From Vibrio coralliirubri (GTDB taxonomy: Bacteria; Pseudomonadota; Gammaproteobacteria; Enterobacterales; Vibrionaceae): a stretch of DNA of 64,000 bases. The translations under genes were made by a program, and so were the position numbers. The notes beneath the pieces are model-generated. The model saw only the letters and a program-made list of their open reading frames with translations, made no database searches and was not told the DNA's origin. The stretch is taken from assembly GCF_024347375.1 (NCBI RefSeq), contig NZ_AP025470.1, positions 310,001 through 374,000 of the forward strand. Direction: 5' to 3'. Below, one piece after another: positions 38,135 to 48,000 of the stretch (positions within the stretch are counted from its first letter, which is position 1; each line of letters begins with the position of its first letter).

Positions 38135-39394
38135 TTAGATTCGAATCGTCATGCCATCAGACAATGACTGGCGGTAAGCCCTGAAAGCGGGAATAAAGCC
38201 GATAATGATTCCGGCAACTTGTACCAGCATAAGCAGTTTCCACTCGTGCGGTGTGATTGCGGATATCGATATGTTGATACCATAACTTTGTTGCACAATA
38301 GGAGCAACCACTGCGATCAGCGCAAACAACACTGCAACACCTAATGTAATACCAAGGAAGGTTAGCGCACTGGCTTCACTGATCAGTAAACCAAACACAT
38401 GACGAGGTCTTGCGCCCATCGCACGTAGGATGGCCATCTCTCGGCGCCTTTCTTGCAAGCTAGTGAGTAGGCTACTGAGCATGCCCAATAAACCGGCGAC
38501 GACAACAAACCCTGAAACAATCAGTAGTGCTTGTTCTGCTACAGCCATCATTCCCCACAATTCGTGAAGCGCAATGCCCGGCATAATGGCGCTTAAAGGT
38601 TCTTGGCGGTAGTTATTGATTTCTCGTTGCAGTGCGAAGGTTTGAATCTTCGAATTCAGCCCGAGCATCATCGCGGTAATCTGCTTCGGTTGGAAATCAA
38701 AAGTCTTTAAGGTTTCGGCATCCGGTGTGTGTCCTAGGTTGGCACCTGACTCCCAGCCAACATGAATCGCTTCAATAGCCTCTAACGAAACATGCACGGT
38801 TTTATCTACTGGTGTCCCGGTTGGTGCCAGTATTCCGACAATTTTGAAGGGCAGATTATCGTGACGGCTAAACGCAACATCACTGATACCGTGCGCAAGA
38901 ATGATTTGATCACCGATTTTGTAATCTAGCTTCTTCGCAACATCGGCACCAATCACTACGTCAAATAGTTGATTAAACTCTTTACCTTGCTGAAAAGTAA
39001 GTGGTTGCTTACTTCCATAGCGATAGTTTTCAAAGTAACTATGATTTGTACCCATCACACGGAAGCCTTTGTGTGAATCGCCCAATGAGATTGGTATCGC
39101 CCACTTTACTGCGTTGTGCTGGCTAAATTCTTCATAGCTTTTCCAGTCGATGTTGTTGGTCGCATTACCGATTCTGAATACTGAGTAAAGCAGCAGGTTT
39201 ACCTGACCAGAACGGCCACCAACGATAAGGTCAGTACCTGAAATCGTATTGGCGAAGCTGCTTTTTGCTTCGGTTCTAACGCGTTCTACGCCGAGCAAGA
39301 GAATGACGGATACCGCCACCGTGAGAATAGTGAGAATAGCCGTGGCTTTACGGTTGAGTACGCTTTTTAAGGCTAAGTGAGTAATTACTTTCAT
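38135..39394 (-). CDS. ABC transporter permease, FtsX/MacB type (zinc operon)
   Basis: The 419 residues have an N-terminal transmembrane helix (ATAILTILTVAVSVILLLGVERVR), then a large periplasmic MacB_PCD-like domain. A C-terminal FtsX domain of three helices follows, with the SSLLTSLQERRREMAILRAMGARPRHVFGLLISEA coupling helix. This architecture is typical of LolCDE/MacB-like mechanotransmission transporters rather than of ZnuB-type importers. It overlaps the ATPase gene by 4 bp. The operon head carries a Zur box, so a role in zinc acquisition is likely. Confidence 0.85.
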   Translation of the reverse strand: MKVITHLALKSVLNRKATAILTILTVAVSVILLLGVERVRTEAKSSFANTISGTDLIVGGRSGQVNLLLYSVFRIGNATNNIDWKSYEEFSQHNAVKWAIPISLGDSHKGFRVMGTNHSYFENYRYGSKQPLTFQQGKEFNQLFDVVIGADVAKKLDYKIGDQIILAHGISDVAFSRHDNLPFKIVGILAPTGTPVDKTVHVSLEAIEAIHVGWESGANLGHTPDAETLKTFDFQPKQITAMMLGLNSKIQTFALQREINNYRQEPLSAIMPGIALHELWGMMAVAEQALLIVSGFVVVAGLLGMLSSLLTSLQERRREMAILRAMGARPRHVFGLLISEASALTFLGITLGVAVLFALIAVVAPIVQQSYGINISISAITPHEWKLLMLVQVAGIIIGFIPAFRAYRQSLSDGMTIRI

Positions 39395-40107
39395 ACGACA
39401 ACCTTAGCTTGGTTAACGGTTTTTAAATCTATGGTTCGAGTGAACAACTTTTCTAGTGTTGGATCATGGCTAACAAAGATAAGAGTAGACCCTGCCTGGT
39501 TGGCTTGTTCTAGCAACAGTTCGATAAAAGCTTCTCGGTTGTCATGATCCAAAGCTGAGGTTGGCTCGTCGGCAATAATGATTTTGGGTTGGCCAATCAA
39601 AGCACGAGCGGCAGCAACACGTTGTTGTTGACCTATGCTTAACTCGGTAACGGGCTTGTCCATTAAAGCTTGAGGTAGCTTTAATCGGAGTAACAACTCT
39701 CGAGCCGTCTCTTGTAAGCTTTTCTGGCTTTCTGTGACTTGCTGTTTACGAATCTGTGAAAACTGGCAAGGAAGCGTCACGTTATCGATAACTGATAGAT
39801 AAGGAAGCAGGTTAAATTGTTGGAAAATATAACCAATATGATCGGCTCTGAATTTATCTCTTTGACGAGGTGTAAGCTGAGTGAGGTCTTGTTCAAGGAT
39901 TGAGACTTCTCCTTGCTCAGCTTGGTTGATTCCGGTTAGTAGCCCTAACAAAGTTGATTTTCCACAACCACTTGGCCCTTTAATAAAAAGGTGCTCTTGG
40001 GCTTGGATGTACAGAGAGGGGATCTCTAGCGTTGGTGGTAATTCAGGCTTCCAACGAAAGCTGATATTTTCGAGTTTGACCACAAATGATGAACTGTCAG
40101 AAGACAT
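39391..40107 (-). CDS. ABC transporter ATP-binding protein (zinc operon)
   Basis: The ATG at 40107 is chosen because GGAG lies 7 bp upstream and the product then starts MSSDSSSFVVKLENISF. The longer frame to 40176 adds 23 residues without a ribosome binding site. The 238 residues have Walker A GPSGCGKST, Q-loop YIFQQFNLLPYLSV, signature LSIGQQQRVAAARAL (SIGQQ in place of SGGQQ), Walker B KIIIADEPTSALD and the switch His. It pairs with the overlapping FtsX-type permease. Likely powers a Zur-regulated zinc uptake pathway. Confidence 0.88.
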   Translation of the reverse strand: MSSDSSSFVVKLENISFRWKPELPPTLEIPSLYIQAQEHLFIKGPSGCGKSTLLGLLTGINQAEQGEVSILEQDLTQLTPRQRDKFRADHIGYIFQQFNLLPYLSVIDNVTLPCQFSQIRKQQVTESQKSLQETARELLLRLKLPQALMDKPVTELSIGQQQRVAAARALIGQPKIIIADEPTSALDHDNREAFIELLLEQANQAGSTLIFVSHDPTLEKLFTRTIDLKTVNQAKVVV

Positions 40108-40247
40108 GCTAGCTCCAATAATTAAAGCGGTGTATCTACTGGACAGTAATTTGAAGCATAAATTCCCCAGACACACCGATTTGAACAGCCAAGTAAGCGA
40201 TGACTTACCTGACTGTTTATTTTACGTTTAATCCGATCTAGGAGTGA

Positions 40248-40985
40248 TTAGAATCGGAAACTAATACGCTCTGCGTTAAGCACTTCTTGTACTTGAGCTG
40301 TGTCTGTTAGTAAGTTCACAGTCATTTTTTCTGTATTACCGAACTTAGAGAACCATTGAGTGCTAACTGTGTCTAGCTTAGCAACGTCTGAACATTGGTA
40401 ATGGTACTCAACGGTGAATTCGCCGTGGCCACCTTCAGAGTGGTCATGACCTTCGTGGTCATCATGATCGTGTTCAGCGTGGTCATGGCCTTTGTGGTCG
40501 TCATGATCGTGCTCAGCATGGTCATGGTCTTTGTGGTCGTCATGATCGTGCTCAGCATGGTCATGGCCTTTGTGGTCGTCATGATCGTGTTCAGCGTGGT
40601 CATGGCCTGCGTGGTCGTCATGACCGTGTTCCGCATGGTCATGGCCTTCATGGTCGTCATGACCGCCTTCTAAGGTGTTTGCCACTGACTTGAACTTCAG
40701 AGTACAACTCGCATTGTTAAAACTAAACAGCTCTTCTGGCTTGTTTAATTGTGCGATAGCCTGCTCAAACACTTTCTTCTGTTCTACAGTTTCTGGAGCA
40801 TGTTCAAACCCAACCACATCCGCGCCTGGAGCTGTTACTTCAACAAGCAGTTCTTGCCCATCTTGCGCGATGTTTACTTCAACTTGACCATGTACGTGTG
40901 CATCATGAGAGCGGAATTCTTCGTTAGCTAGAACATTTGTAGAGACAGTCATGCCGATAACAACGGCTAAAATAGTAGGTTTCAT
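40248..40985 (-). CDS. zrgA: ZrgA-like DUF2796 periplasmic zinc-binding protein
   Basis: The 245-residue protein has a signal peptide (ILAVVIGMTVSTNVLANE), a DUF2796 N-terminal part (HDAHVHGQVEVNIAQDGQELLVEVTAPGADVVGFEHAP) and a His/Asp-rich centre. The centre consists of five consecutive 13-residue units of the type GHDHAEHDHDDHK plus a partial copy. The C-terminal part (EYHYQCSDVAKLDTV) completes the domain. ZrgA is the zinc-binding component of the Zur-regulated ZrgABCDE uptake system of vibrios. Placement between a small His-containing protein and an ABC transporter, downstream of a Zur box, supports the call. Confidence 0.82.
   Translation of the reverse strand: MKPTILAVVIGMTVSTNVLANEEFRSHDAHVHGQVEVNIAQDGQELLVEVTAPGADVVGFEHAPETVEQKKVFEQAIAQLNKPEELFSFNNASCTLKFKSVANTLEGGHDDHEGHDHAEHGHDDHAGHDHAEHDHDDHKGHDHAEHDHDDHKDHDHAEHDHDDHKGHDHAEHDHDDHEGHDHSEGGHGEFTVEYHYQCSDVAKLDTVSTQWFSKFGNTEKMTVNLLTDTAQVQEVLNAERISFRF
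40420..40660 (-). repeat. In-frame 39-bp repeat coding the His/Asp tract of ZrgA
   Basis: Five near-identical 39-bp units plus a partial one encode the 13-residue metal-binding repeats. Units differ mainly at the last codon (Lys, Ala, Glu) and by Gly/Asp at the first. In-frame copy-number change would alter the number of metal-binding histidines without breaking the gene. Confidence 0.85.
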
Positions 40986-41026
40986 GTTTTTTTCCTGAAT
41001 AAAGGTTAATTAAAAAGTAGTGGTAA

Positions 41027-41317
41027 TTAAGCGATATTTACAGGAGGTGAGCGTGCCAAATAAGCGAAATATAGCCGTTGTAGTGAAGTTACTGACTCTG
41101 TGATAGCGACAGTAAATTCCGAATGGAACTCTGGAATCTGTGGTAGTGAGTGCGCTGTGATGAACTGATTAAGCGAAAACAGCTCACAATGGTGTGAGGT
41201 GTGGTGCTCTGGTGCGATATCCACGATGTGTGTTGCGGCTAACACGCTTAACATGAGCATAAGCCCAAGCAAGAAGCCTGTTTTACGTTTCACATTGTTG
41301 GGTGTGTTTTGCCACAT
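41027..41317 (-). CDS. Small exported/membrane protein heading the zinc operon (DUF2607-like)
   Basis: The 96-residue protein has one hydrophobic segment near residues 14-31 (GFLLGLMLMLSVLAATHIVD), then a short His/Cys/Glu cluster EHHTSHHCE that could bind metal, and a variable C-terminus. It resembles the DUF2607 proteins found next to DUF2796 genes in vibrios, by position and size. Its start lies 26 bp after a perfect Zur palindrome; zrgA follows after 41 bp. A clear ribosome binding site is lacking, so the start is uncertain. Confidence 0.6.
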   Translation of the reverse strand: MWQNTPNNVKRKTGFLLGLMLMLSVLAATHIVDIAPEHHTSHHCELFSLNQFITAHSLPQIPEFHSEFTVAITESVTSLQRLYFAYLARSPPVNIA

Positions 41318-41342
41318 CAGGATGATTAACCACAGAATTAAA

Positions 41343-41375
41343 AAAGGATATTGTTATAATATAACAATATCCTTT
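41343..41375. promoter_or_regulatory. Zur box (33-bp perfect palindrome)
   Basis: Arms AAAGGATATTGTTAT (41343-41357) and ATAACAATATCCTTT (41361-41375) are exact complements around AAT. The core TGTTATA-A-TATAACA is the gammaproteobacterial Zur operator. It lies directly upstream of the zinc operon and probably overlaps its -10 region, so zinc-loaded Zur should repress the operon. Confidence 0.88.
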
Positions 41376-41407
41376 GGTTAGGTCTCGAAAAAGACGCGAA
41401 TATCTTA

Positions 41408-41959
41408 TTAAAGACTCGCTTTAATCAACTCAATGACTTGAGTGACTTCTGATTCGTTTAATGCACCTTCTTTTACAAACAAGATTTTACCTTGCTTGTC
41501 TTGAACGATAATCGCTGAGCTTTCTTCTTTTAGAGCCCATGATGACGCAACGGCGCCGTCTTCATCTAGGACCATAGAAGACCATGGGAATTCTTCTTTG
41601 CTGCTTTCGGCAGACGACTTAACAAAAGACCCAGTCCCCCAAATCGCATCATCTTGGTTGATGATGGTGGTGGTTTGGTAACTGTCTTCTGAGAACTTCG
41701 ATGCGGTAATGGCTGCCATCAATGGTGCGTTGAGCTCTTTAGAGCTGCTGCGGCCAGCGATAGCTTGAACGACGCGAACTTTACCTAGAAGATCATTGGT
41801 TGCCCAAGCTTGATATCCAGTATTTCCGTCGTTTAGAACAATCTCACCATAGTTACTCACATCGACGGCAGGCAGGGTAGCGCCTACTGATAGGTTGTGA
41901 GCATTGGCGAAGAATGGAGAGGCTGCGGCTAAAAAAGCCAGTAGAGTTTTGTTTTTCAT
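41408..41959 (-). CDS. ytfJ: YtfJ-family periplasmic protein
   Basis: The start at 41959 gives 183 residues with a signal peptide (LLAFLAAASPFFANAHN); the frame continues to 42073 but without a secretion signal at its head. The mature part is thioredoxin-like (SVGATLPAVDVSNYGEIVLNDGN..., VRVVQAIAGRSSSKELNAPLM, SSAIIVQDKQGKILFVKEGAL). The CXXC active site is absent (AGRSS in its place). YtfJ function is poorly known. It is divergent from ytfK, as in E. coli. Confidence 0.88.
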   Translation of the reverse strand: MKNKTLLAFLAAASPFFANAHNLSVGATLPAVDVSNYGEIVLNDGNTGYQAWATNDLLGKVRVVQAIAGRSSSKELNAPLMAAITASKFSEDSYQTTTIINQDDAIWGTGSFVKSSAESSKEEFPWSSMVLDEDGAVASSWALKEESSAIIVQDKQGKILFVKEGALNESEVTQVIELIKASL

Positions 41960-42212
41960 TATATTTTTGTTCCGCTTATTGGTTTGCACTGGAAGTATAA
42001 TATGAAATTTGAAAAATGCCTCTTTAACTTTTTTATCGTACGACGTAGAAATAAGTTGCAGGCTTGTTACCAAAAGGTATAATGCATCAATATCGAGATG
42101 AACAATAGATTATCTTGCTGTTTGCTAAAGGAATTAGCGATTAAATGTGCTTTGAACAACGACGCTGTTCAGGTATGTGACTGTAGTACTCAAATGGAAT
42201 TGAGGTTGTATT

Positions 42213-42413
42213 ATGTTAAGAAAATTTTCTACTTACCGTCCACATCAGGTGGCGCGTTTCGTTAAAGTCCTGTTCAAAGGCCAATTTGCTATTGAAGGTG
42301 TTGGAGAGTTTCGCTTCGACCAAGGCAAGGTGCTTCTTCCTGAAGTTTCAGACAAACAAAAGCTCATTATTTTTAAAGAAGTTAACGGCACGATTGCTGC
42401 GTTGTCGGTGTAA
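42213..42413 (+). CDS. ytfK: YtfK-like DUF1107 protein
   Basis: The 66-residue protein (MLRKFSTYRPHQVARFVKVLFKGQFAIEGVGEFRFDQGKVLLP) matches E. coli YtfK in length, pattern and position. YtfK binds SpoT and promotes (p)ppGpp accumulation during phosphate or fatty-acid starvation in E. coli. The same role here is by homology. It is monocistronic and closed by a bidirectional terminator shared with msrA. Confidence 0.88.
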   Translation: MLRKFSTYRPHQVARFVKVLFKGQFAIEGVGEFRFDQGKVLLPEVSDKQKLIIFKEVNGTIAALSV

Positions 42414-42455
42414 CTGCGCTTTATCGATTTGTTTGCACCGAATAGATTAACAATG

Positions 42456-42485
42456 AAAAGGGCTTCCTAATGGAAGCCCTTTTTT
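42456..42485. terminator. Bidirectional terminator between ytfK and msrA
   Basis: AAAAGGGCTTCC and GGAAGCCC pair around TAAT and extend into TTTTTT on the + strand and the A-run on the left. Convergent genes on both sides. Confidence 0.9.
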
Positions 42486-42523
42486 AATGCGTGTACTTTC
42501 TCGCTGGTATGTCGAACGGCACT

Positions 42524-43153
42524 TTATTGTGGAGGGAAGCAGACACCTGTTCCACCCAACCCGCAATAACCATTTGGATTTTTAGCTAGGTATTGCTGGT
42601 GGTAGGTTTCTGCGAAAAAATATTTTCCAGCAGGCAGAACTTCCGTCGTGATCTCGTTGCCTAAAGATTCAGTCATTGCTCGTTGATATTCACGTTTAGA
42701 GTGCTCAGCGATAGATTGTTGTTCTTCACTGAAGGTGTAAATCGCAGAACGGTACTGAGTCCCTAAATCGTTGCCTTGGCGCATTCCTTGAGTTGGGTCA
42801 TGACGCTCCCAAAAGGTCTCAAGTATTCGAGCTAGAGAGGTTTGTTCACTATCAAATATGACACGAACGACTTCAGTATGGCCGGTTTGCCCAGTACATA
42901 CTTGTTCATAAGTGGGATTAACCGTGTAACCGCCAGCGTAACCAACGGATGTTGAAATAACGCCATCCAATTGCCAAAACAAACGCTCAGCTCCCCAGAA
43001 GCATCCCATACCAAACAGGACTTCTTGTTGAGAGTCCGTAGGCGCATCGAGCAGGTCGGTTTGATTGACGAAATGGCGCTCAGTGATTCGAATTGGGTCA
43101 GCATTTCCCGGTAGTGCGGTTGCTGCAGAAACCAGTTGTTGTTTGTTTAGCAT
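42524..43153 (-). CDS. msrA: Peptide-methionine (S)-S-oxide reductase
   Basis: MsrA reduces methionine S-sulfoxide in proteins and free methionine. The 209 residues contain the active-site [14 protein letters not shown], then [48 protein letters not shown] and the C-terminal recycling region [13 protein letters not shown] with two cysteines. This agrees with the E. coli type enzyme (212 residues). It is divergent from tamA, as in related genomes. Confidence 0.96.
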   Translation of the reverse strand: MLNKQQLVSAATALPGNADPIRITERHFVNQTDLLDAPTDSQQEVLFGMGCFWGAERLFWQLDGVISTSVGYAGGYTVNPTYEQVCTGQTGHTEVVRVIFDSEQTSLARILETFWERHDPTQGMRQGNDLGTQYRSAIYTFSEEQQSIAEHSKREYQRAMTESLGNEITTEVLPAGKYFFAETYHQQYLAKNPNGYCGLGGTGVCFPPQ

Positions 43154-43348
43154 GTTATATTCCTTTTCGCATACGTTTACCGCGCTGGCTTTTATTTAAC
43201 GTAGGTTCATATTAACTGTTGGTCAATATTGAATAAGTCTTTAAATTAGACCGTGTTATTCCAGGATTTATTACAGACTCAATGCCTATTTAGCGGTATT
43301 ATTTCTTTTCACTTATTAACGTATTGATAACTTCTTCACCAATTAAAC

Positions 43349-45061
43349 ATGATAAGAAAAACTTTACCAGTTCTGATTGGCACTCTATTGTCATCGACGC
43401 TCGCTTTCGCTGACGTTTCCCTTGAAATCAAAGGGCTAGATGGAGCGCTTGAGGATAATGTTGATGCTTATCTGAGTGCGATCCCTGAAGAAGAGTATTC
43501 GGTTTCACTAAGATTCCAATCCCGCTTGGAATCTATGATTAAAGAAGCCCTGAATGCGTTAGGCTACTACCACCCTAAAATCACATTTACTCACTCCGAA
43601 GATGATACCGAAATGACCGTTACGGTTGAGCCGGGAGAGCCTGTTGTTATTTATACTTCAGATATCGTTCTGACGGGTGAAGCCAAGGATGACCCAGACT
43701 TTTTAGCTTTGATAGCGAAGAGTAACCTGTCTAAAGGTTCGACTCTGAATCATGGTAATTATGACTCTTTGAAATCGTCGATCCGCAACCTTGGCTTAGC
43801 GAAAGGCTACTTCGATGGGGCTTATGATCTTAGTAAGCTAGAAGTCGCTCCTGAATTGAACCGCGCTTATGTTCGTCTTCATTACAACAGTGGTATCCGT
43901 TATCACTTTGGCACAACTACTGTGACGGGCAGTCAAATTGAAGATGACAAAGTTCAATCCCTCAAGCCGTTTGAAGATGGCGAACCTTACTCAATCACCA
44001 AAGTCGGCGAGTACAACCAAAACTTGTCGAATACGGATTGGTTCTCCTCGGTATTTGTTGAGCCAGATTTAAGCCAGTTAGGCGAAGGTCGAGAAATCCC
44101 GATGAAGGTTAGCCTTGCTCCGCAAGCTCGTAACCAAATCGAAACGGGTATCGGTGTCTCAACCGACCTTGGTGTGAAAGGCACTCTCAAATGGAAAAAA
44201 CCTTGGGTTAATGATCGAGGCCATAGCTTTAATAGTAGCTTGTCGATCTCGAAGCCTGAGCAGACGATCACGGCAGCTTATAAAATCCCATTGGATGACG
44301 TACTTAATGACTACTACCAAGTTAAGTATGGTATGAAGAATTTGGATAATCGTGATACCAAGAGTTTGGAATCAAACTTAGCGCTAGAAAGATATTGGCG
44401 TCTGGATAATGGCTGGCAACGCACGGTGTTCATTCGATACTTGGTCGAAAACTATGAGCAAGGTTTGCAGGATGACTTGGCGCAATTTGTGCTGCCGGGT
44501 ATTGCTTTCTCACGCACTCGAACACGAGGTGGTTCGATGCCGATGTGGGGCGACAAACAAACCATTATGTTTGAAGCTGCTGATGATACCTTGTTATCTG
44601 CAACTAAGGTTGTCCGTTTTCAAGGTCAAACCGCTTGGATTCGAAGCATTGGCGACAATCACCGAGGCTTAACTCGACTTCAATTTGGCGGCAACTTTGC
44701 TGACGAGTTTGATAAGCTATCTCCCTCCCTAAGATTCTTTGCTGGTGGTGACAATAGCATTCGTGGTTATGGTTATGAGTCGATCTCTCCTCGAGATGAA
44801 AGTGGTGCACTAACGGGTGCAAAATTCATGGCAACCAGTTCGTTTGAATACCAATACCGCTTGGTTGGAAACTGGTGGGGAGCGGCATTCTACGACATTG
44901 GTGATGCATTTAATGATAAACCTGAATGGAAACACGGCACTGGTGTCGGTGTTCGTTGGGCGTCACCTGTTGGTCCAGTGAGTTTAGATTTTGCTTGGGG
45001 TCTAGATGCAGCAAAAGGTGATGAGTTCCAGTTACACTTTAGTTTAGGGCCAGAATTATGA
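43349..45061 (+). CDS. tamA: Autotransporter assembly factor TamA (Omp85 family)
   Basis: TamA is an outer-membrane BamA paralogue that works with TamB in outer-membrane biogenesis. The 570 residues have a signal peptide (KTLPVLIGTLLSSTLAFAD), three POTRA domains (about 22-265) and a 16-strand barrel. Barrel hallmarks are seen near the end: LRFFAGGDNSIRGYGYESISPRDESGALTGAKFMATSSFEYQYR, including the GxxxxIRGY lid-lock motif. It overlaps tamB by 4 bp. Confidence 0.95.
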   Translation: MIRKTLPVLIGTLLSSTLAFADVSLEIKGLDGALEDNVDAYLSAIPEEEYSVSLRFQSRLESMIKEALNALGYYHPKITFTHSEDDTEMTVTVEPGEPVVIYTSDIVLTGEAKDDPDFLALIAKSNLSKGSTLNHGNYDSLKSSIRNLGLAKGYFDGAYDLSKLEVAPELNRAYVRLHYNSGIRYHFGTTTVTGSQIEDDKVQSLKPFEDGEPYSITKVGEYNQNLSNTDWFSSVFVEPDLSQLGEGREIPMKVSLAPQARNQIETGIGVSTDLGVKGTLKWKKPWVNDRGHSFNSSLSISKPEQTITAAYKIPLDDVLNDYYQVKYGMKNLDNRDTKSLESNLALERYWRLDNGWQRTVFIRYLVENYEQGLQDDLAQFVLPGIAFSRTRTRGGSMPMWGDKQTIMFEAADDTLLSATKVVRFQGQTAWIRSIGDNHRGLTRLQFGGNFADEFDKLSPSLRFFAGGDNSIRGYGYESISPRDESGALTGAKFMATSSFEYQYRLVGNWWGAAFYDIGDAFNDKPEWKHGTGVGVRWASPVGPVSLDFAWGLDAAKGDEFQLHFSLGPEL

Positions 45062-48000
45062 TCAAAGTGATGGGCAAATTCATTAAGTGGACGTCGATCT
45101 CATTGACGTCTATTTTGCTGTTGTTGGTAGCCCTGCTAGGTTTTGTTTTGTTCACCAACCCAGGGTTGAACACTGTGCTGTGGGGTGCTGAAAAAGCATT
45201 GCCACAACTTAAAGTGGAAAGCACCAAAGGGGCACTTTTTCCAAGTTTTACGCTTAATAATGTCCAGTTCAAAGATGATAGCCTTCATATCGACACCAAG
45301 GTTAAAAAGCTGAACTTGGCTATTAATCCTCGCTGTCTGCTCGACCCTAAGCTGTGTGTCGATCGTTTAGCGATTCAAGGGTTGGACTTCGCATTTACTG
45401 AGCTGCCTCCTGCCTCTACAGAAGAAACAGAACCGACTCCGCCCGTAACATCGGTAAAAACACCGCTGCCAATCGTAATCAACCGTATCGCTTTATCTGA
45501 TATCAAGTTGAATATCTTAGGGCATGAAATTGAATGGAGCCTGTTCTCTACGGCTTTGAGCATGCAGGGCGAGAAGCTAACGGTATCGCCAACATTATTC
45601 AATGATCTTAAGGTTAAACTCGCGGAGTCGACAGAAGAACCGCAAGCAGAAAAGGTTGAGCCAGAAGCTACCGAGAAAACGGCTATTGAATTGCCGGAAG
45701 TCTGGATTCCTTTACAGGTTGTGTTGGAGCGTTTTGATCTTAACCGTTTCACCTTAGAACAAGAAACACCAATCGTTGTGAACCACCTTGGGCTAGAAGC
45801 TCGCGCGGGCAAACACACGGTTGATGTTTCAACTCTCGAACTCGATATGCCACAAGCCAGTGCAAACCTAACGACTAAGGTTGAGCTCAAGAGCGGTTAT
45901 CCGTTAGAACTTTCTTTGGATGCGTTAGTGAAAGAAACCGACCTTGCTGGTCAGAAGTTGTCTCTGAAAGCACAAGGCAGCGTGGCTAAGCTAAACCTAG
46001 ATTCCCAATTTTCTGAGCTGATTGAGGCAAAGTTGTCTGGGGATATCGAACCCTTAGAGCCGACTTTACCATTTGACCTTCTTTTAGAGGGCGGGCAAGC
46101 GCAATGGCCCCTTACCGGAAAAAGCGATTACCAAGCGACAATTGAGCAATTCAAAGCTGATGGCTCACTAGATGGTTTCAATGTTCTTCTTAAAGGTGAA
46201 GCCGATGGTAAGGAAATCCCTGAATTAGCCATCGATCTACAGGGTAAAGGCACGACGGAACAAATTGAGCTCGAGCGTCTAAATCTCAACACGCTAGGCG
46301 GTGAGCTTAACGGCGTCGTTAAAGCGAATTGGAAGAGTCTCGTTAACTGGCAAGCTGACGTGACACTCAAAGACATTCAGCCGGGCCTGCAATGGCCAGA
46401 AGCCGAGGGTAACATTAGTGGAAGCATCGTCACCTCTGGTGAGTTGACGGAAGCGGGCGGCTGGGCGATTGAACTGCCTAAATTGGATATTGAAGGGATC
46501 TTGCGAGAATACCCTCTGGATATCGAAGGTCAGTTGTCAGCGTCGGATCGCAGCGCGAGCGGTGAACCAAAACTGAAAACCAGTGGTTTGAGCTTAGCTC
46601 ACGGTGTTAACTCGATTAAGGCTCAGGGTGAGCTTGATAAGAAATGGGATATGGGCGTTGAGATTAATTTCCCTGAGCTTGTAAAAAGCGTCCCTGATTT
46701 GAAAGGTAAAGTGATTGGTAACATCCAGCTCAGTGGTCCAACGAAAGAGCCTGAAGTCGATCTCGCTCTAAATGTGGATAAGGTAGATTGGAATAACGAA
46801 GCAACACTAGAATCCTTGTCGCTTAATGGTTCTGTGGTTCCTCTGCCATTGCCTGAAGCTCAAGCTGATCTTGAATTAAAAGCTAACAACCTAACCTATC
46901 AAGATCAGAGCGTAGAAAGCATTGATCTCACGGTGAGTGGTGGTGAGAAGAAACACACAGTGACACTTGATGTGATATCCGACATCGTGTCTACAAGCTT
47001 AGCTATTTCCGGAGAGTTGATTCAAAAGCCTTCTCTTATTTGGGATGGGTCGTTAGATAGAGTCAAAATCACCACTCAGCAAGGCCCTTGGGTATTAGAC
47101 CAACCTGTCGCGATAAAGGCGGATGTTGATAAACAGTTTGCCGATGTTCAAGCGCACTGTTGGAAACAATCGGGTTCGAGCGTGTGTTTGGATGAAGACG
47201 TTCGTGTCGGAAAATCGGGTGAGGCCAAGGTAGCCATCAATCAATTCGATTTCGATCAGATTAAAGCCTTTGTGCCTAAAGAGACGCAATTACAGGGCTT
47301 AGTCAATGCGACCGCTCATGCTAAGTGGTCTGAACAAGGTGAGCCTGAGGTTACGGTAAGCGTTGATATGCCGAAAGGTCAGGTTGTTCAACAAGTGGGT
47401 GAGCCAATTACACTGGGTTGGGAAAGCGTTGCATTGAATGCCCAACTGAAAGACAACAAACTGGATGCCGACTTTAAGTTGGATGTTTCCGACAATGGTG
47501 ACCTGTCTGGCACGGTGTCGTTACCGAATATTCTTGCCGAAGACAAAATGGTCGATGCAGCAATTAAGTTGACCACGTTCCATCTTGATTTCTTACAACC
47601 CATTCTAGGTGAATACAGCCTATTGAAAGCCGACCTGGAGAGTGATCTTCAAGTTAAAGGCTCTTTGATGCACCCTCAAGTCTTTGGTCAGTTCTCGGTT
47701 GATGGTATTCAAGTGAAAGGCGATGTTACGCCTGTTGATGTGAAAGATGGCCGCATTGACCTCGACTTTGATGGTTATAGTGCAAAACTGGATGCGAATG
47801 TCGAAACGCCTGATGGTCACCTTGATATTGAGGGAACCGGAGATTGGCAAGATCTTACAGCATGGCACTCTAACGTTAGAGTTTTCGCTGATGAGTTGAT
47901 GGTTGATATCCCACCTATGGTTAAGGTGAAAGTCGTGCCTGATATGACTATTGATGTCACACCAGAACTGGCGAAAATTACCGGTGATATTGCCTTACCA

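Noticed and set aside
39391..40176. ABC ATPase start at 40176
   Set aside because: GGAG precedes the ATG at 40107, and the extra 23 residues are not part of an ABC domain.
40373..40673. Low-complexity ORFs (Met/Thr-rich or Val/Met-rich) across the ZrgA repeats
   Set aside because: They are other-frame readings of the His/Asp-coding repeat; the ZrgA frame has a signal peptide and domain context.
41408..42073. YtfJ start at 42073
   Set aside because: The first 38 residues have no signal peptide or ribosome binding site; the start at 41959 gives a clean secretion signal and the family length.
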